Under the pieces are notes generated by a model. The model had not been told where the DNA came from and did no database searches. It saw only the letters and a list, made by a program, of their open reading frames with translations. From the NCBI GenBank assembly GCA_963833675.1, contig CAWHYW010000001.1:4580-68579 (forward strand): a stretch of DNA of 64,000 nucleotides, read 5' to 3'. Source of the DNA: DASQDN01 sp963833675 (GTDB lineage: Bacteria; Acidobacteriota; Terriglobia; Bryobacterales; Bryobacteraceae). Positions 55,285 through 64,000 of this stretch are shown here, in pieces. A program made the position numbers and the translations under genes. The number at the start of each line of letters is the position of its first letter. Position 1 is the first letter of the stretch.

Positions 55285-56250
55285 TTAGGCCACCGAGGCT
55301 CCGCGCAGAACCTTCCATTGATGGCACAGGTCCCGCGCCGCGTCACTCCAACTGGGAAATCTAAATATAAAGCCGTTTTCCATTAACCGGCCTGGCACCA
55401 CGCGGCGACTTTTTAGAATAAGCTCGGTTTCTGTGCGCATGAACACCGCGCCAATCTCGAGCATCCACTCCCGAGTAGGCAAACCAAACGATGCGCCCCA
55501 AGCTTCTCGGAGCTGATGCATGAACTCTGCGTTCGGCAACGGGTTCGGTGACGAAACGTTTACGACGCCGTCGATCTCATCCCGATCGATCGGCCAGCGA
55601 ACAGCCGCGACGAAGTCCTCGTAATGAATCCAGGACATGAATTGCCGGCCGTTGCCCGCGCTGCCGCCGAGACCGTGTCGCACGAGCCCGAGGAACGTGT
55701 CGAACACTCCTCCAGCATCAGGACTCAAGGTCATCGCGGATCTGAGAGCAACTTTGCGGGTGCTTTCCGTGATGACCTCATCGAACGCCCCCTCCCACGC
55801 CCGAGCGACGCCGATGCTGAATCGCCACGAGCCCGGAGCGCTCGATTCGCTGCCTCCGAGCACGCCCGAATGTTCGTCGTTAGCTTCGTCGTATGTGTGG
55901 GCATAAATTGTGGCGGTGCTGGCTTGAAGCCATAAGTGAGGCGGTCGCACTGCCCGGCGGACCGCCTCTCCGACAACACGCGTGGACATGACACGCGATT
56001 CCAGGATTTCTTTCCTATTCTCAGCGTTGTATCGGCAGTTGACGCTGCGGCCGGTGAGATTGATCACGACATCCGAACCGTCGATCTCGCGTTGCCAGAC
56101 ACCCAGGTTGGACCCATCCCACCCGACCACTCGCCATTGGCGAATCTGTGGTCGTCGGCTAAGGACGACCACGTCATGACCCTCCGCGTGAAGTGCACGG
56201 GCCAGAACGGTCCCGACTTGTCCTGATCCGCCTGGAATCACGATCTTCAC
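55285..56250 (-). CDS. TIGR01777-family NAD-dependent epimerase
   Basis: 321 residues. Extended SDR fold: PGGSGQVGTVLARALHAEGHDVVVLSR, VINLTGRSVNCRYN, LQASTATIYAHTYDEANDE, WEGAFDE, and C-terminal FGLPTREWMLEIGAVFMRTETELILKSRRVVPGRLMENGFIFRFP, the diagnostic end. Related E. coli YfcH is uncharacterised. Divergent from a TetR gene, and DUF1990 nearby often travels with this family. Confidence 0.88.
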   Translation of the reverse strand: MKIVIPGGSGQVGTVLARALHAEGHDVVVLSRRPQIRQWRVVGWDGSNLGVWQREIDGSDVVINLTGRSVNCRYNAENRKEILESRVMSTRVVGEAVRRAVRPPHLWLQASTATIYAHTYDEANDEHSGVLGGSESSAPGSWRFSIGVARAWEGAFDEVITESTRKVALRSAMTLSPDAGGVFDTFLGLVRHGLGGSAGNGRQFMSWIHYEDFVAAVRWPIDRDEIDGVVNVSSPNPLPNAEFMHQLREAWGASFGLPTREWMLEIGAVFMRTETELILKSRRVVPGRLMENGFIFRFPSWSDAARDLCHQWKVLRGASVA

Positions 56251-56354
56251 GCGCTTTCCTTAATCAACGAAGCGCCTTCGAAATTCTGGTCGTGGAATCA
56301 GACACTGTTCAGACTTCCCGCAGCACGAGGTGTACGCCGTGTGCCTTCAAAACT

Positions 56355-56401
56355 GCTTGCATCGGCAAGCTAACCAAGCATTAATATTAATGAACATGTT
56401 C
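56355..56401 (+). promoter_or_regulatory. Palindromes at the TetR start (likely autoregulatory operator)
   Basis: Within 47 bases lie GCTTGC-ATCG-GCAAGC (56355-56370), the perfect 14-bp palindrome CATTAATATTAATG (56379-56392) and GAACATGTTC (56392-56401). They cover the region between the divergent epimerase and TetR genes and overlap the TetR start codon, as expected for an operator bound by the TetR dimer. Confidence 0.5.
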
Positions 56402-57109
56402 AGCGAAAATGTCAAGCCTCCAAAACGCGGCCGACCGCGAGGCCAAACCGCACGCGGCATCGAAACCAGAGACTCCCTGTATCAAACAGCGATGCGGATG
56501 ATCGCACAACGCGGCTACGAGGCGACGACCCTGCGTGATATCGCCAAAGAGGCGGGTGTCAGCGTCGGCCTGCTGTATCGGTATTTCCCGAGCAAGCAGG
56601 CGGTGATCATCGCACTTTATGAGGAACTCTCGACGGATTACGCCAGTCAGGCCGCAAGCATGCGACCGGGCAAGTGGCGCGACCGTTTTATCTTTGCCCT
56701 CGAAACAAGCTTGACTGTTCTTCAGCCGCACCGTCTCGCTCTGCGTGCGCTGATCCCAGTGCTCATTGGCGACCCCGATGACGGAGTGTTCGCCGCGGGA
56801 ACGGCGTTCTCGCGTCAGCGGGTACAGCGCGTCTTCGAGGACGCGGTTACCTCTTCGGCCGACGCGCCGAAGCCGTCGTTGGCTGCTGCACTCGGCAGGG
56901 TCTTATATCTTCTGCATCTCGGGGTGCTGTTGTGGTGGCTTCTCGACAAGACACCCAAACAAAGCGCGACCGCGGCGCTCGTCGCGTTGACGCAACGAAT
57001 GCTGCCGCCCGCAGCGCTCACGCTGCGTCTGCCGCCTATTCGACAGTTCGTAATGTCGATGGACGAATTGATACGTGAAGGGCTCTTTGGCACTCCTGCC
57101 GAAGCTTGA
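56390..57109 (+). CDS. TetR-family transcriptional regulator
   Basis: 239 residues from ATG 56390. The N-terminal HTH spans about 27-75: GIETRDSLYQTAMRMIAQRGYEATTLRDIAKEAGVSVGLLYRYFPSKQAVIIALY, with recognition helix in SVGLLYRYF. The C-terminal ligand domain ends MLPPAALTLRLPPIRQFVMSMDELIREGLF. The ligand is unknown. It probably controls the divergent epimerase and the DUF1990 gene 7 bases downstream. Confidence 0.88.
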   Translation: MNMFSENVKPPKRGRPRGQTARGIETRDSLYQTAMRMIAQRGYEATTLRDIAKEAGVSVGLLYRYFPSKQAVIIALYEELSTDYASQAASMRPGKWRDRFIFALETSLTVLQPHRLALRALIPVLIGDPDDGVFAAGTAFSRQRVQRVFEDAVTSSADAPKPSLAAALGRVLYLLHLGVLLWWLLDKTPKQSATAALVALTQRMLPPAALTLRLPPIRQFVMSMDELIREGLFGTPAEA

Positions 57110-57116
57110 TGCATCC

Positions 57117-57701
57117 ATGTTCCTGACGCGACGCCCATCCCAACACGACATCGACTGCTTCCTTGACGATTCGCGCGAACTACCGCTGTCGTACGGGCCG
57201 GTGGGCCTTCTAAAGGAACCAAACGGCCATGGCAAACTCGAGGAACAAGTCTTTGCAATCGGGCAGGGCCAAGAGGAGTTTGAGCGAGCGCGTGATGCCC
57301 TCATAAAATGGAGGCAGTTCGATATCGGGTGGGTAGAGGCCTTTCCCCGGCAAACGGGTGTAAACGTCGGAACCGTGTCGGCGGTCCTGATTCGCCATCT
57401 CGGGTTTTGGTCTCTAAACGGTGTTCGGGTGCTCTATTGTGTTGGTGGCGCTGCCGGTGAGCCTCGCTTCGGGTTTGCTTACGGAACACTGACCAACCAC
57501 GCCGAAAGTGGGGAAGAGTTGTTCGAGGTCTTCATCGATCCCCAGAGCACTGATGTCATGTACCGGATCCGCGCAGTCTCGTGGCCACAAGCAACCCTCG
57601 CGCGCGTCGGTCAACCCATCGTACGTGTGCTTCAAGCGCGTTTCCGCCGAGACTCCGCCGCCGCGATGAAACGTGCGACATCTCCTATCTGGTCCGAATA
57701 A
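57117..57701 (+). CDS. DUF1990-family protein
   Basis: 194 residues from ATG 57117. FLTRRPSQHDIDCFLDDSRELPLSYGPVGL, then ERARDALIKWRQFDIGWVEAFP, NGVRVLYCVGG, RFGFAYGTLTNHAESGEELFEVFID and DVMYRIRAVSWPQATLARVGQPIVRVLQARFRRDSAAAM match DUF1990. Such proteins have a SRPBCC-like lipid cavity and an unknown role. Co-directional with TetR. Confidence 0.85.
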   Translation: MFLTRRPSQHDIDCFLDDSRELPLSYGPVGLLKEPNGHGKLEEQVFAIGQGQEEFERARDALIKWRQFDIGWVEAFPRQTGVNVGTVSAVLIRHLGFWSLNGVRVLYCVGGAAGEPRFGFAYGTLTNHAESGEELFEVFIDPQSTDVMYRIRAVSWPQATLARVGQPIVRVLQARFRRDSAAAMKRATSPIWSE

Positions 57702-58089
57702 GCTCCTGTACACGCTCGATCAACTCAGGCGTGGCATGCCCGTTGACCACATACTGCGCTTTTCCAGCCACACGGGAGGCCGAACATTTCCACTCGCCTC
57801 CGCCTTCGACAAAGACGACCAGATCCGGCTCGATCAAATCCAGGATGCTGTTGGACTCGATCAGAGTGTTACCCGTCGGTGGATCGAGAATTTCATTGCC
57901 ACCGACGAGCAGAGCCTTTGCCGCCCCGGCTTCGAGATAGCGTTCCGTGTCGCCATGCAAGCTGCGTTCGTGCGCGTGAGGCGTTATCTTGATAGCGGTC
58001 CAATTGGCTTCTCGCGTTGCTGCGATGATTTCGCAAGCCACGGTTGTCTTGCCCACCTTCCGGCCGCTACCACCCACTACAAGGATCAC
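57685..58089 (-). CDS. MobB-like P-loop NTPase
   Basis: 134 residues from GTG 58089, chosen because it overlaps the lpxD TGA (GTGA). Walker A VGGSGRKVGKTT opens the protein; ITPHAHERSLHGDTERYLEAGA and LVVFVEGGGEWKCSASRVAGKAQYVVNG follow. The fold resembles MobB and LpxK-type small P-loop proteins; MobB prepares GTP for molybdenum cofactor guanylation. Coupling to lpxD is unusual for MobB, so the true substrate is open. Confidence 0.65.
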   Translation of the reverse strand: MILVVGGSGRKVGKTTVACEIIAATREANWTAIKITPHAHERSLHGDTERYLEAGAAKALLVGGNEILDPPTGNTLIESNSILDLIEPDLVVFVEGGGEWKCSASRVAGKAQYVVNGHATPELIERVQELIRTR

Positions 58090-59096
58090 TTGATTCGTTT
58101 CTTCAAATCCGCAACATCGGCCCGAAGTTCTGTAATCTTCGAGAGGTTCGCCAAGAGCTGCAGATACTCTTTCAAAGGCCGCGCGGGAGTTCCCCAAACG
58201 GTCTGACCGGATCGAATGATCTTCGACGTTAACACTCCGCTTCCCGATCCCAAGACCGCTTTGGATTCAATCCGCGCTTTGTCGCCAATCCCGACCTGGC
58301 CGCCGATGACAGCGTAGTCTTCAACCACAACGCCACCCGACAGCCCGGTCTGGGCCGCAATGACGACGTGGCGGCCGATCCGGCAGTTGTGGCCGATGTG
58401 AACCATATTGTCGATTTTGGTACCCTCACCGATCATCGTGACTCCGAGAGCGGCACGATCGATGCAGGCATTCGCTCCAACCTCCACGTCATCGCCCAAC
58501 TCGACCCGGCCAACTTGTGGAAACTTCTGGTAGCGATCGCCTGCGAGCGCAAAACCGAACCCGTCCGCGCCGATGACGCAACCCGAGTGCAACACAGCGC
58601 GAGCTCCGACGCGTACATCGGCGTAGATCGTTACTCGCGCATGAAGGCGGGAATCCTTGCCGATTTGTACGCGTTCTCCGATTGCGCAGCCTGGCCCGAT
58701 GATCGTTCCTTCACCGATCTCCGTTCCGGCGCCGACGGTGACATACGGCGCAACCGAGCAACTCGGATGAATTCGGGTGCCGGCCGCAATCACTGCTGTC
58801 GGATGAATACCGGCATCTTGGCGTCTATCGGGGTAAAGCTCCGCAAGAACAGCAGCAAACGCCGCGCGAGGTTGAGGCGATCGGACAACCGTTTGCTCAG
58901 GCGCGGCAGGATATTCGGCTGTGGCGATAAGGCAGCCCGCCAACGAATGCCGTGCAGCTTCGAATAGTTTCCGGCTGCCAACGAAGCTCAATTCGTCGGC
59001 GCACGCAGTTTCGAGCGGCGCCGCTCCATGGATCTCTCGCTCTCCCTCACCCTGATACTCAGCCGCGAGTAACGCAGCGATTTGCCTAACCAGCAC
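58086..59096 (-). CDS. lpxD: UDP-3-O-acylglucosamine N-acyltransferase
   Basis: 336 residues from GTG 59096 (LVRQIAALLAAEYQGEGEREI follows); longer forms run across the lpxA start. N-terminal domain contains ADELSFVGSRKLFEAA. The hexapeptide left-handed helix follows: IHPTAVIAAGTRIHPSCSVAPYVTVGAGTEIGEG and catalytic His in HIGHNCRIG. It adds the second acyl chain in lipid A synthesis. It is head to head with lpxA, 19 bases apart, rather than in the usual lpxD-fabZ-lpxA operon. Confidence 0.93.
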   Translation of the reverse strand: MLVRQIAALLAAEYQGEGEREIHGAAPLETACADELSFVGSRKLFEAARHSLAGCLIATAEYPAAPEQTVVRSPQPRAAFAAVLAELYPDRRQDAGIHPTAVIAAGTRIHPSCSVAPYVTVGAGTEIGEGTIIGPGCAIGERVQIGKDSRLHARVTIYADVRVGARAVLHSGCVIGADGFGFALAGDRYQKFPQVGRVELGDDVEVGANACIDRAALGVTMIGEGTKIDNMVHIGHNCRIGRHVVIAAQTGLSGGVVVEDYAVIGGQVGIGDKARIESKAVLGSGSGVLTSKIIRSGQTVWGTPARPLKEYLQLLANLSKITELRADVADLKKRIK

Positions 59097-59115
59097 GCTT
59101 GTATCATACAAAGGA

Positions 59116-59904
59116 ATGCCAATCGACCCGTCTGCGCGCATTGCTCCCACTGCGCGCGTTCATCCCGACGCCGTCGTTGGGCCCCGCTGTATTGTCGGAG
59201 AGTTTTGCGTGATTGAATGCGATGTCGTCATCGGTTCTGAATGCATTCTGGAGCCATACGTCTACGTGAAACGCTGGACGTCCATGGGCGACAGAAACGA
59301 AATCTCAGCAGGCACGGCGCTTGGGACAGACCCACTCGATAAGAATTTCACCGGCGAACGAAGTTATCTGCGAATCGGAAACGACAACAAGATACGTGAG
59401 CATTACACGGTCTCTCGTGGCACAAAACCAGAGAGTGAGACGACGATCGGCAATGGCAACTACATCATGACGTCGGGTCATATTGCGCACAACGCGACGA
59501 TCGGCAATGACGCTGTCATCGCGAGTTGCGCCCTTGTTGCCGGTTATGTCGATATAGGAGACCGTGCTTTCGTATCCGGCGGCGTGGTGATCCACCAGTT
59601 CTCGAAGATTGGAACTCTGGCGATGATCGGAGGGAACACGCGCGTAAATGCGGACGCGCCTCCATATTTTCTATATTCGGGCTTCGACATCACCCCTGTG
59701 GGGATCAATACCGTGGGTCTTCAGAGGGCCGGAGTCCCTGACACGGACATCACGGATTTGAAGCGAGCATACCGGCTCCTCTATAAGTCGGGGCTCAAAC
59801 TAAAGCAGGCGTTGGATCGAATCGGCGCTGAATGCAATTCCTCACCCGCACTGCATCTGATCGACTTCGTGCGAAAGAGTGAAAGAGGTATTTGCCGTCC
59901 CTAA
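59116..59904 (+). CDS. lpxA: UDP-N-acetylglucosamine acyltransferase
   Basis: 262 residues. Hexapeptide helix: ARIAPTARVHPDAVVGPRCIVGEFCVIECDVVIGSECILEPYVYVK, NKIREHYTVSRGT, MTSGHIAHNATIGNDAVIASCALVAGYVDIGDRAFVSGGVVIHQF, with catalytic His in GHIAHN. The C-terminal helical part (INTVGLQRAGVPDTDITDLKRAYRLLY) is diagnostic. First enzyme of lipid A synthesis. Convergent with the GGDEF/EAL gene. Confidence 0.95.
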   Translation: MPIDPSARIAPTARVHPDAVVGPRCIVGEFCVIECDVVIGSECILEPYVYVKRWTSMGDRNEISAGTALGTDPLDKNFTGERSYLRIGNDNKIREHYTVSRGTKPESETTIGNGNYIMTSGHIAHNATIGNDAVIASCALVAGYVDIGDRAFVSGGVVIHQFSKIGTLAMIGGNTRVNADAPPYFLYSGFDITPVGINTVGLQRAGVPDTDITDLKRAYRLLYKSGLKLKQALDRIGAECNSSPALHLIDFVRKSERGICRP

Positions 59905-59916
59905 GATGGCTCCATA

Positions 59917-62157
59917 TCAGTTCGCGTAGGCCGTTTCCAGATAACCAGTGGCCATCTCTATCGGCATCGGCTTACCGAAAAGATAGCCCTGGGCCAGATC
60001 CACACCGATGCGGCGGATCGAATCAAATTGTAACTGCGTTTCGATGCCTTCGGCCGCGACCCGTAAGCCCATGCTGTGCGCGAGTGCAGTAATCGCTTGA
60101 ATTAGCGCGCATGTGCTGACAACATCAACGTCCTGCAGGAATGAGCGGTCGATTTTGAGCAGATCTACCGGCAACTTCTTGAGATAACTCAAAGACGAGT
60201 ACCCGGTGCCAAAGTCGTCGATTGCCACTGTGACTCCTAACGAACGCAGCCTTTGAAGCTCTTTCGCTGAATCATCCGAGTTCCTCATGATGAGGCTCTC
60301 TGTCAACTCCAACTCTAGGCACTCCGGTCGCAGATCGCAGGAGGTCAACGCGCTTCTAACAATCTCCAACAAGTCGGAAAAATAGAACTGTAAAGCCGAC
60401 ACATTCACCGCGACCTTCAGACCCGCGTAACCGGCGCGATGCCATTCCGCACATTGACGACACGCCTCGCGGATCACCCAGGAACCGATGGGCACGATCA
60501 GACCAGTCTCCTCAGCAATCGGGATGAAATCGGCCGGCGCGATCAAGCCCCGTTTGGGATGCTCCCATCTGAGAAGCGCCTCCATACCCTTGAGATTTCC
60601 GTCCAAATCTACTTGCGGCTGGTAAAACAGCTTCAACTCATCATTTTGGAGAGCGCGTCGCAAACCGGTTTCAGTTTCGAGCCGCTCTTTCGCCCCGCGT
60701 TCCAGATTTGCATCGTAGAAGGCGTAGCAGTTTCGCCCTCGGCTTTTGGCGCGATACATGGCCGCGTCCGCTTTTTGATGCAGTTCGATCGAGGTAAGGG
60801 CATCGCTTGGGAAAACGCTGATTCCGACACTCGCGGTGACAAAGAGCTCGTATTCTTCTACCTCAAAAGCTCCTTGCAACGCCGCGAGCACGCGCAGGGC
60901 GCACGCCTCGGCGTAAGGACGGCTCTCGGAAGGACTCAGAACAATCGCGAATTCATCGCCACCGGTTCGCGCGACGAGAGCGCTCGTTTCCGCGCACTCG
61001 GACAGACGTTCCGCGACTTTCTGAATCAGCGCATCGCCCACTCGATGTCCGAGAGTGTCGTTGACTTCCTTGAACCGGTCCAGATCGATCCAGAGGAGTG
61101 CAACGTTCGCATTTTCCTGGAGCGATTCCGCCAGGCTCTGTTCGAAGACGAAACGGTTGGGCAGGCCTGTCAGAGTGTCCCTTGTCGCCTGACGGTGGAG
61201 GTTCTCATAAAGCCGCCGATGCTCAATTGCTACAGTTGCTAACCGGCTGGCGGTTTCGGCCATATGGATTTCCTGTGTGTCCGGCTCCTGCGTATCGTGG
61301 CGGAACACTGCGATTGCTCCTTGCGCCTCGCCATCCGCGCAGATCGGTGTACTCCACGCTGATCCGATCTTCATTTCTTCGGCAAGCTCGCGCACGTGCG
61401 AGAACTCCTCGGAGTTTGCCACATCTCTCACGATGACCGTTTTGCGGGTGTGTACGGCGTGCGCGCTGGCGCCATGTCCGGCTCGGACCGGCAATCCCGT
61501 CCGGCACAGGTAGTCAGGCAGTCGAGAACCCGGAACCGGATAGAGCCTTCCGTCTTTTCGCAGCGCGATACAGCAGGTTCTTCCAGGCCCTTGCCCCTCG
61601 AGCAGCGCCGAGATCCGCAATAGGATTTCATTCAGCGCCTCGTTCCGGGCCACCATTTCCAGCACCTGGCGACATTCTCGATCAAACATCTCCGCGCGCC
61701 TTTTGCCGGTGATGTCTTCGACAATTCCTTCGTAGAAGACCGTCCTGCCGCCGAGGTCCTTTACGGCCTTTGCGGTCTCTCGAACCAGAATGTGTCCGCC
61801 ATCTTTACGGGTCCATGTCGATTCGAGCCCGTGCACTTCGCCTTCCTGCTCCAGCCGCCGATCAAATGCTTCAGAATCGAGTCGCCGGATAACCGTCGTA
61901 TCGGCTTGCGTATAGCCGAGCATTTTTGCGAGCGCCGGATTCGCCAGGACGACCACGCCATCCGGAGTCATCCGATACACTCCGCTGAGGACATTATCGA
62001 AGAGCTCTCGATATCGATGTTCGCTCGCCTGCAGCGCACTCTCGAAAGCTTTGCGGTCGGAAGAATCGAAGGCGTGTTGCAACGCTTGCAACTGATGCAT
62101 CAGGGTGAACGCATCCTGCTGCTGTGCCGGTTCGGGAATGCGCGACTCGACTGCCAT
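59917..62157 (-). CDS. PAS-GAF-GGDEF-EAL cyclic-di-GMP enzyme
   Basis: 746 residues from ATG 62157, chosen since upstream sequence looks non-coding and belongs to the neighbouring gene's 3-prime side. PAS domain about 40-160 (LFDNVLSGVYRMTPDGVVVLANPALAKMLGY), GAF about 165-320 (GRTCCIALRKDGRLYPV), GGDEF about 325-485 with active RTGGDEFAIVL, EAL about 495-745 with GMEALLRW, LELTESLIM, DDFGTGYSSLSYLKKLP and AEGIET. Both catalytic motifs look intact, so it could make and break c-di-GMP, with PilZ protein at 20.3 kb as a possible receiver. No transmembrane helix is seen. Confidence 0.93.
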   Translation of the reverse strand: MAVESRIPEPAQQQDAFTLMHQLQALQHAFDSSDRKAFESALQASEHRYRELFDNVLSGVYRMTPDGVVVLANPALAKMLGYTQADTTVIRRLDSEAFDRRLEQEGEVHGLESTWTRKDGGHILVRETAKAVKDLGGRTVFYEGIVEDITGKRRAEMFDRECRQVLEMVARNEALNEILLRISALLEGQGPGRTCCIALRKDGRLYPVPGSRLPDYLCRTGLPVRAGHGASAHAVHTRKTVIVRDVANSEEFSHVRELAEEMKIGSAWSTPICADGEAQGAIAVFRHDTQEPDTQEIHMAETASRLATVAIEHRRLYENLHRQATRDTLTGLPNRFVFEQSLAESLQENANVALLWIDLDRFKEVNDTLGHRVGDALIQKVAERLSECAETSALVARTGGDEFAIVLSPSESRPYAEACALRVLAALQGAFEVEEYELFVTASVGISVFPSDALTSIELHQKADAAMYRAKSRGRNCYAFYDANLERGAKERLETETGLRRALQNDELKLFYQPQVDLDGNLKGMEALLRWEHPKRGLIAPADFIPIAEETGLIVPIGSWVIREACRQCAEWHRAGYAGLKVAVNVSALQFYFSDLLEIVRSALTSCDLRPECLELELTESLIMRNSDDSAKELQRLRSLGVTVAIDDFGTGYSSLSYLKKLPVDLLKIDRSFLQDVDVVSTCALIQAITALAHSMGLRVAAEGIETQLQFDSIRRIGVDLAQGYLFGKPMPIEMATGYLETAYAN

Positions 62158-62201
62158 CCTCAAAGCTTTTCGACTGCCCGAACGGGTGCTTGAGCGAATC
62201 T

Positions 62202-63007
62202 CTAAAGAAATTTCAATGCGGCCGGTATGCCTTCGCGATACGAGGGATATTGCAACGTCACATTTAGCGCCTTCCGAATGGCGGTCCCATCCACGTGGCG
62301 GTCGGCGCGGCGCGTGTAATGTACGTCCTCGGCAGGGGATTGTTCCGGAAGCGGGATGCGGAGCAGCTTGGCGGTATATTTCGCGATCTCCAGGGATGTG
62401 CACGGGTGGTTGTCCGCGACCGGCCAGGCTCCCGAAATATAGGTCAGCAGAGCCCGCTCGATGTGGATCGCCAGGTCCTCGACGTGAATCCTCGAGACGA
62501 AATTACTGCCGTCGCCAACCAGGCGGAACCGTCCTTCAGCCACACTCACGTGAATGCCTCGTCCGGGACCGTAGATGGCCGCCGGGCGAAGAACAACGGA
62601 CGAAATTCCGGAGTTCAGGACAGCCTCTTCCACTCGCAATCTTTGCCAATGCCGCTCGTGCAGCGGCGCGGGACTCGATAATTCAGAGACATCGCGCTGA
62701 TCGCCGTAAACACCCGTCGTGGACAGATATAGACCCAATCGCTTCGGCCTATCGCCCAGGGCGGTTACGATCGCCTCTGGATCGCTGTTCCCGGGGGGAG
62801 GAATCGAGTGGAGCACGAGGCTTTCCGAAGGAACGAAATCGAAGCGAAAACGGCTGGGTAGTATCCAGCGCGATAAGCTCTGCGTCCCGGAGGCGGGCCA
62901 AACGGGTTGATATCCCGCGACGTGCAGATGACGCGCGATCTGTATCTCATCATTCTCCGCGCGACATGCTCCCCCGTATAGCCGCACCCCAGAATGACAA
63001 CAGTCAA
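62202..63007 (-). CDS. NAD-dependent epimerase/dehydratase, YeeZ-like (frameshifted)
   Basis: About 270 residues from TTG 63007. N-terminal TVVILGCGYTGEHVARRMM (Rossmann loop GCGYTGEH), then RLARLRDAELIALDTTQPF in a second frame, then FVPSESLVLHSIPPPG, LGLYLSTTGVYGDQR and LRPAAIYGPGRGIH in a third. Breaks are near 62905 and 62865. The C-terminal part (YTRRADRHVDGTAIRKALNVTLQYPSYREGIPAAL) fits the YeeZ/SDR group. Sixteen bases after DUF4097. Confidence 0.75.
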
Positions 63008-63023
63008 TAGCCGACGATCTCGC

Positions 63024-64000
63024 TCAGTTGCTCTCCGCTCTCGTCGGCTTTACCCGGGCCGGGGGCGGCGGCTGCGGTGTCAAAGGCGAACTCGGTGGAG
63101 CTTCTTCCGATTTGCGGATCGTTACGGTTCCTCGCTCGCTCGTTATGCTCACCGCAGGCCCGTCGCCCACACCTCCGACGAGTGTGGACCCTCTGCTTTC
63201 GCTTGTCTGCCGCAGGGATCGCCGTAATCGTTTTCGATATCACCTTTATCAACGCGAGCCTTGAGCGTGAACTTTGCTCCGCGCGGAATGGCAAGATCTA
63301 CATTTCCACTCCGAACTTCAATGTCCGTCTTGGAAAGCGGTAATGCAGGACGCAGGTCAACATCACCGCGTTGCAGTGTCAGATCCAACGATGACGTGTA
63401 GTCTGCTCAGATGAACGTCGCAGCAGCCCTTGTTGTGTCCCCGCAGCACGATCGGTCCAGTCTACAGATTCACCGTTGAAGAAGCCCCGACCCAGAACGC
63501 ATCTCGCCGTTGACACGTTGAACCTGTAGCTCGGCCTGCATGCCTTGGAGTCTCGGAGGGGCTTCGCGATATCGCGAAAATGCAGTTCCCCTCCCCAGGA
63601 TCCGTCGATAGTGACCTGGCCCTGTACGCTTTCGAGTTCGACGTCATTGCCACGACCCTGCAAGTCCACTGTGCCCTTTACTCCTTGGGTTAAAATCATA
63701 TTGCTCCGCGGACCATCCACATGCAAACTACCCCCGAGATTCTGGACCCGCACTCCGGATCGTTCGCTATCGATATCGACATTGCCTTGAAGATCGTTAA
63801 TGTCGTAGTCACCGTCACGGGTGCGGGTCTGAATACTGGCTCCTCGGAATCCATCATTTCCAGGTTGGCCGTGACATACCGTTCGTCCTGCGCCCGATTC
63901 TGATTGGTTGGAACCAGGATCGAATCAGCCTGCTGCAACCACTTCGAGAGTCGTCGAATTGTTCACCCGGTCGGCATCTTCCTGGGTCATAGAACGCACT
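63024..64000 (-). CDS. DUF4097-family adhesin-like repeat protein, partial (frameshifted)
   Basis: The stop at 63024 fits the end RKSEEAPPSSPLTPQPPPPARVKPTRAESN; the 5-prime end lies beyond the right edge. Repeated short strands typical of DUF4097: RYVTANLEMM, GVRVQNLGGSLHVDGPRSNMILTQGVKGTVDLQGRGNDVELESVQGQVTIDGSWGGELHF, GDVDLRPALPLSKTDIEVRSGNVDLAIPRGAKFTLKARVDKGDIENDYG, and GPAVSITSERGTVTIRKSEE, each in one of three frames. At least four indels break it. Such proteins form a beta-helix of unknown role, usually membrane attached. Confidence 0.7.

Noticed and set aside
62158..62403. The 82-codon N-terminal extension of the GGDEF/EAL protein
   Set aside because: Low-complexity, Arg/Pro-rich sequence antisense or adjacent to the epimerase end, with a better start at 62157.

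Overview
The window reads as chromosome from an Acidobacterium of the Solibacter/Bryobacterales kind. The pointers are a secreted subtilase ending in the Solibacter-type C-terminal domain I know as TIGR03437, two PEP-CTERM proteins, an X6-type ECF sigma factor overlapping a Pkn-type Ser/Thr kinase with a TPR tail, and a complete outer-membrane outfit (BamA-like, TamB, LpxA, LpxD, secretin, beta-barrel exporter). Coding density is high and no gene-free stretch exceeds about 200 bases. The first and last genes run off the window edges. I saw no insertion sequences, prophage, CRISPR array or rRNA.

Layout. 1-5.6 kb: SYLF lipoprotein-like gene, small secreted protein, secretin, then an AAA ATPase overlapping a radical SAM gene whose UGA is probably selenocysteine (Cys-Sec-Ser-Glu-Pro tail with a SECIS-like hairpin). 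5.6-11.6 kb: PEP-CTERM protein and a tyrosine/homogentisate degradation operon (acyl-CoA ligase, hppD, hmgA, fahA). 11.7-20.6 kb: amidase, two tandem subtilases, small secreted or regulatory proteins, PEP-CTERM protein, PilZ protein. 20.6-24 kb: ECF sigma/kinase pair. 24-32 kb: envelope biogenesis operon (BamA-like, SurA-like, TamB, small DUF2103-like protein). 32-41 kb: ThiF-like E1, rsmE, tRNA-Val, recA, HU, tatA, speA, SDR, kinase, MerR-TPR protein. 41-44.6 kb: feoAB and an outer-membrane barrel. 44.7-47.6 kb: tRNA-Ser and a CysO-dependent cysteine operon (cysM, JAMM peptidase, carrier, MoeZ). 47.6-54.2 kb: thiD, an overlapping run of uncharacterised secreted proteins with a PP2C phosphatase, TolB/TPR protein, miaA. 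54.2-57.7 kb: accessory patch beside tRNA-Ala with toxin-antitoxin-like fragments, a TIGR01777 epimerase, TetR and DUF1990. 57.7-64 kb: MobB-like P-loop protein, lpxD, lpxA, GGDEF/EAL protein, epimerase, DUF4097 protein.

A technical point affects the whole reading. Many genes are split by one- or two-base indels, mostly losses in short homopolymers, clustered at about 3-10, 36-40, 54-55 and 62-64 kb, while long genes such as tamB, feoB and recA are intact. In each case the protein continues with family-typical sequence in the next frame, so I treat these as assembly or sequencing errors (or very recent lesions), give whole-gene spans, and mark the approximate break points.
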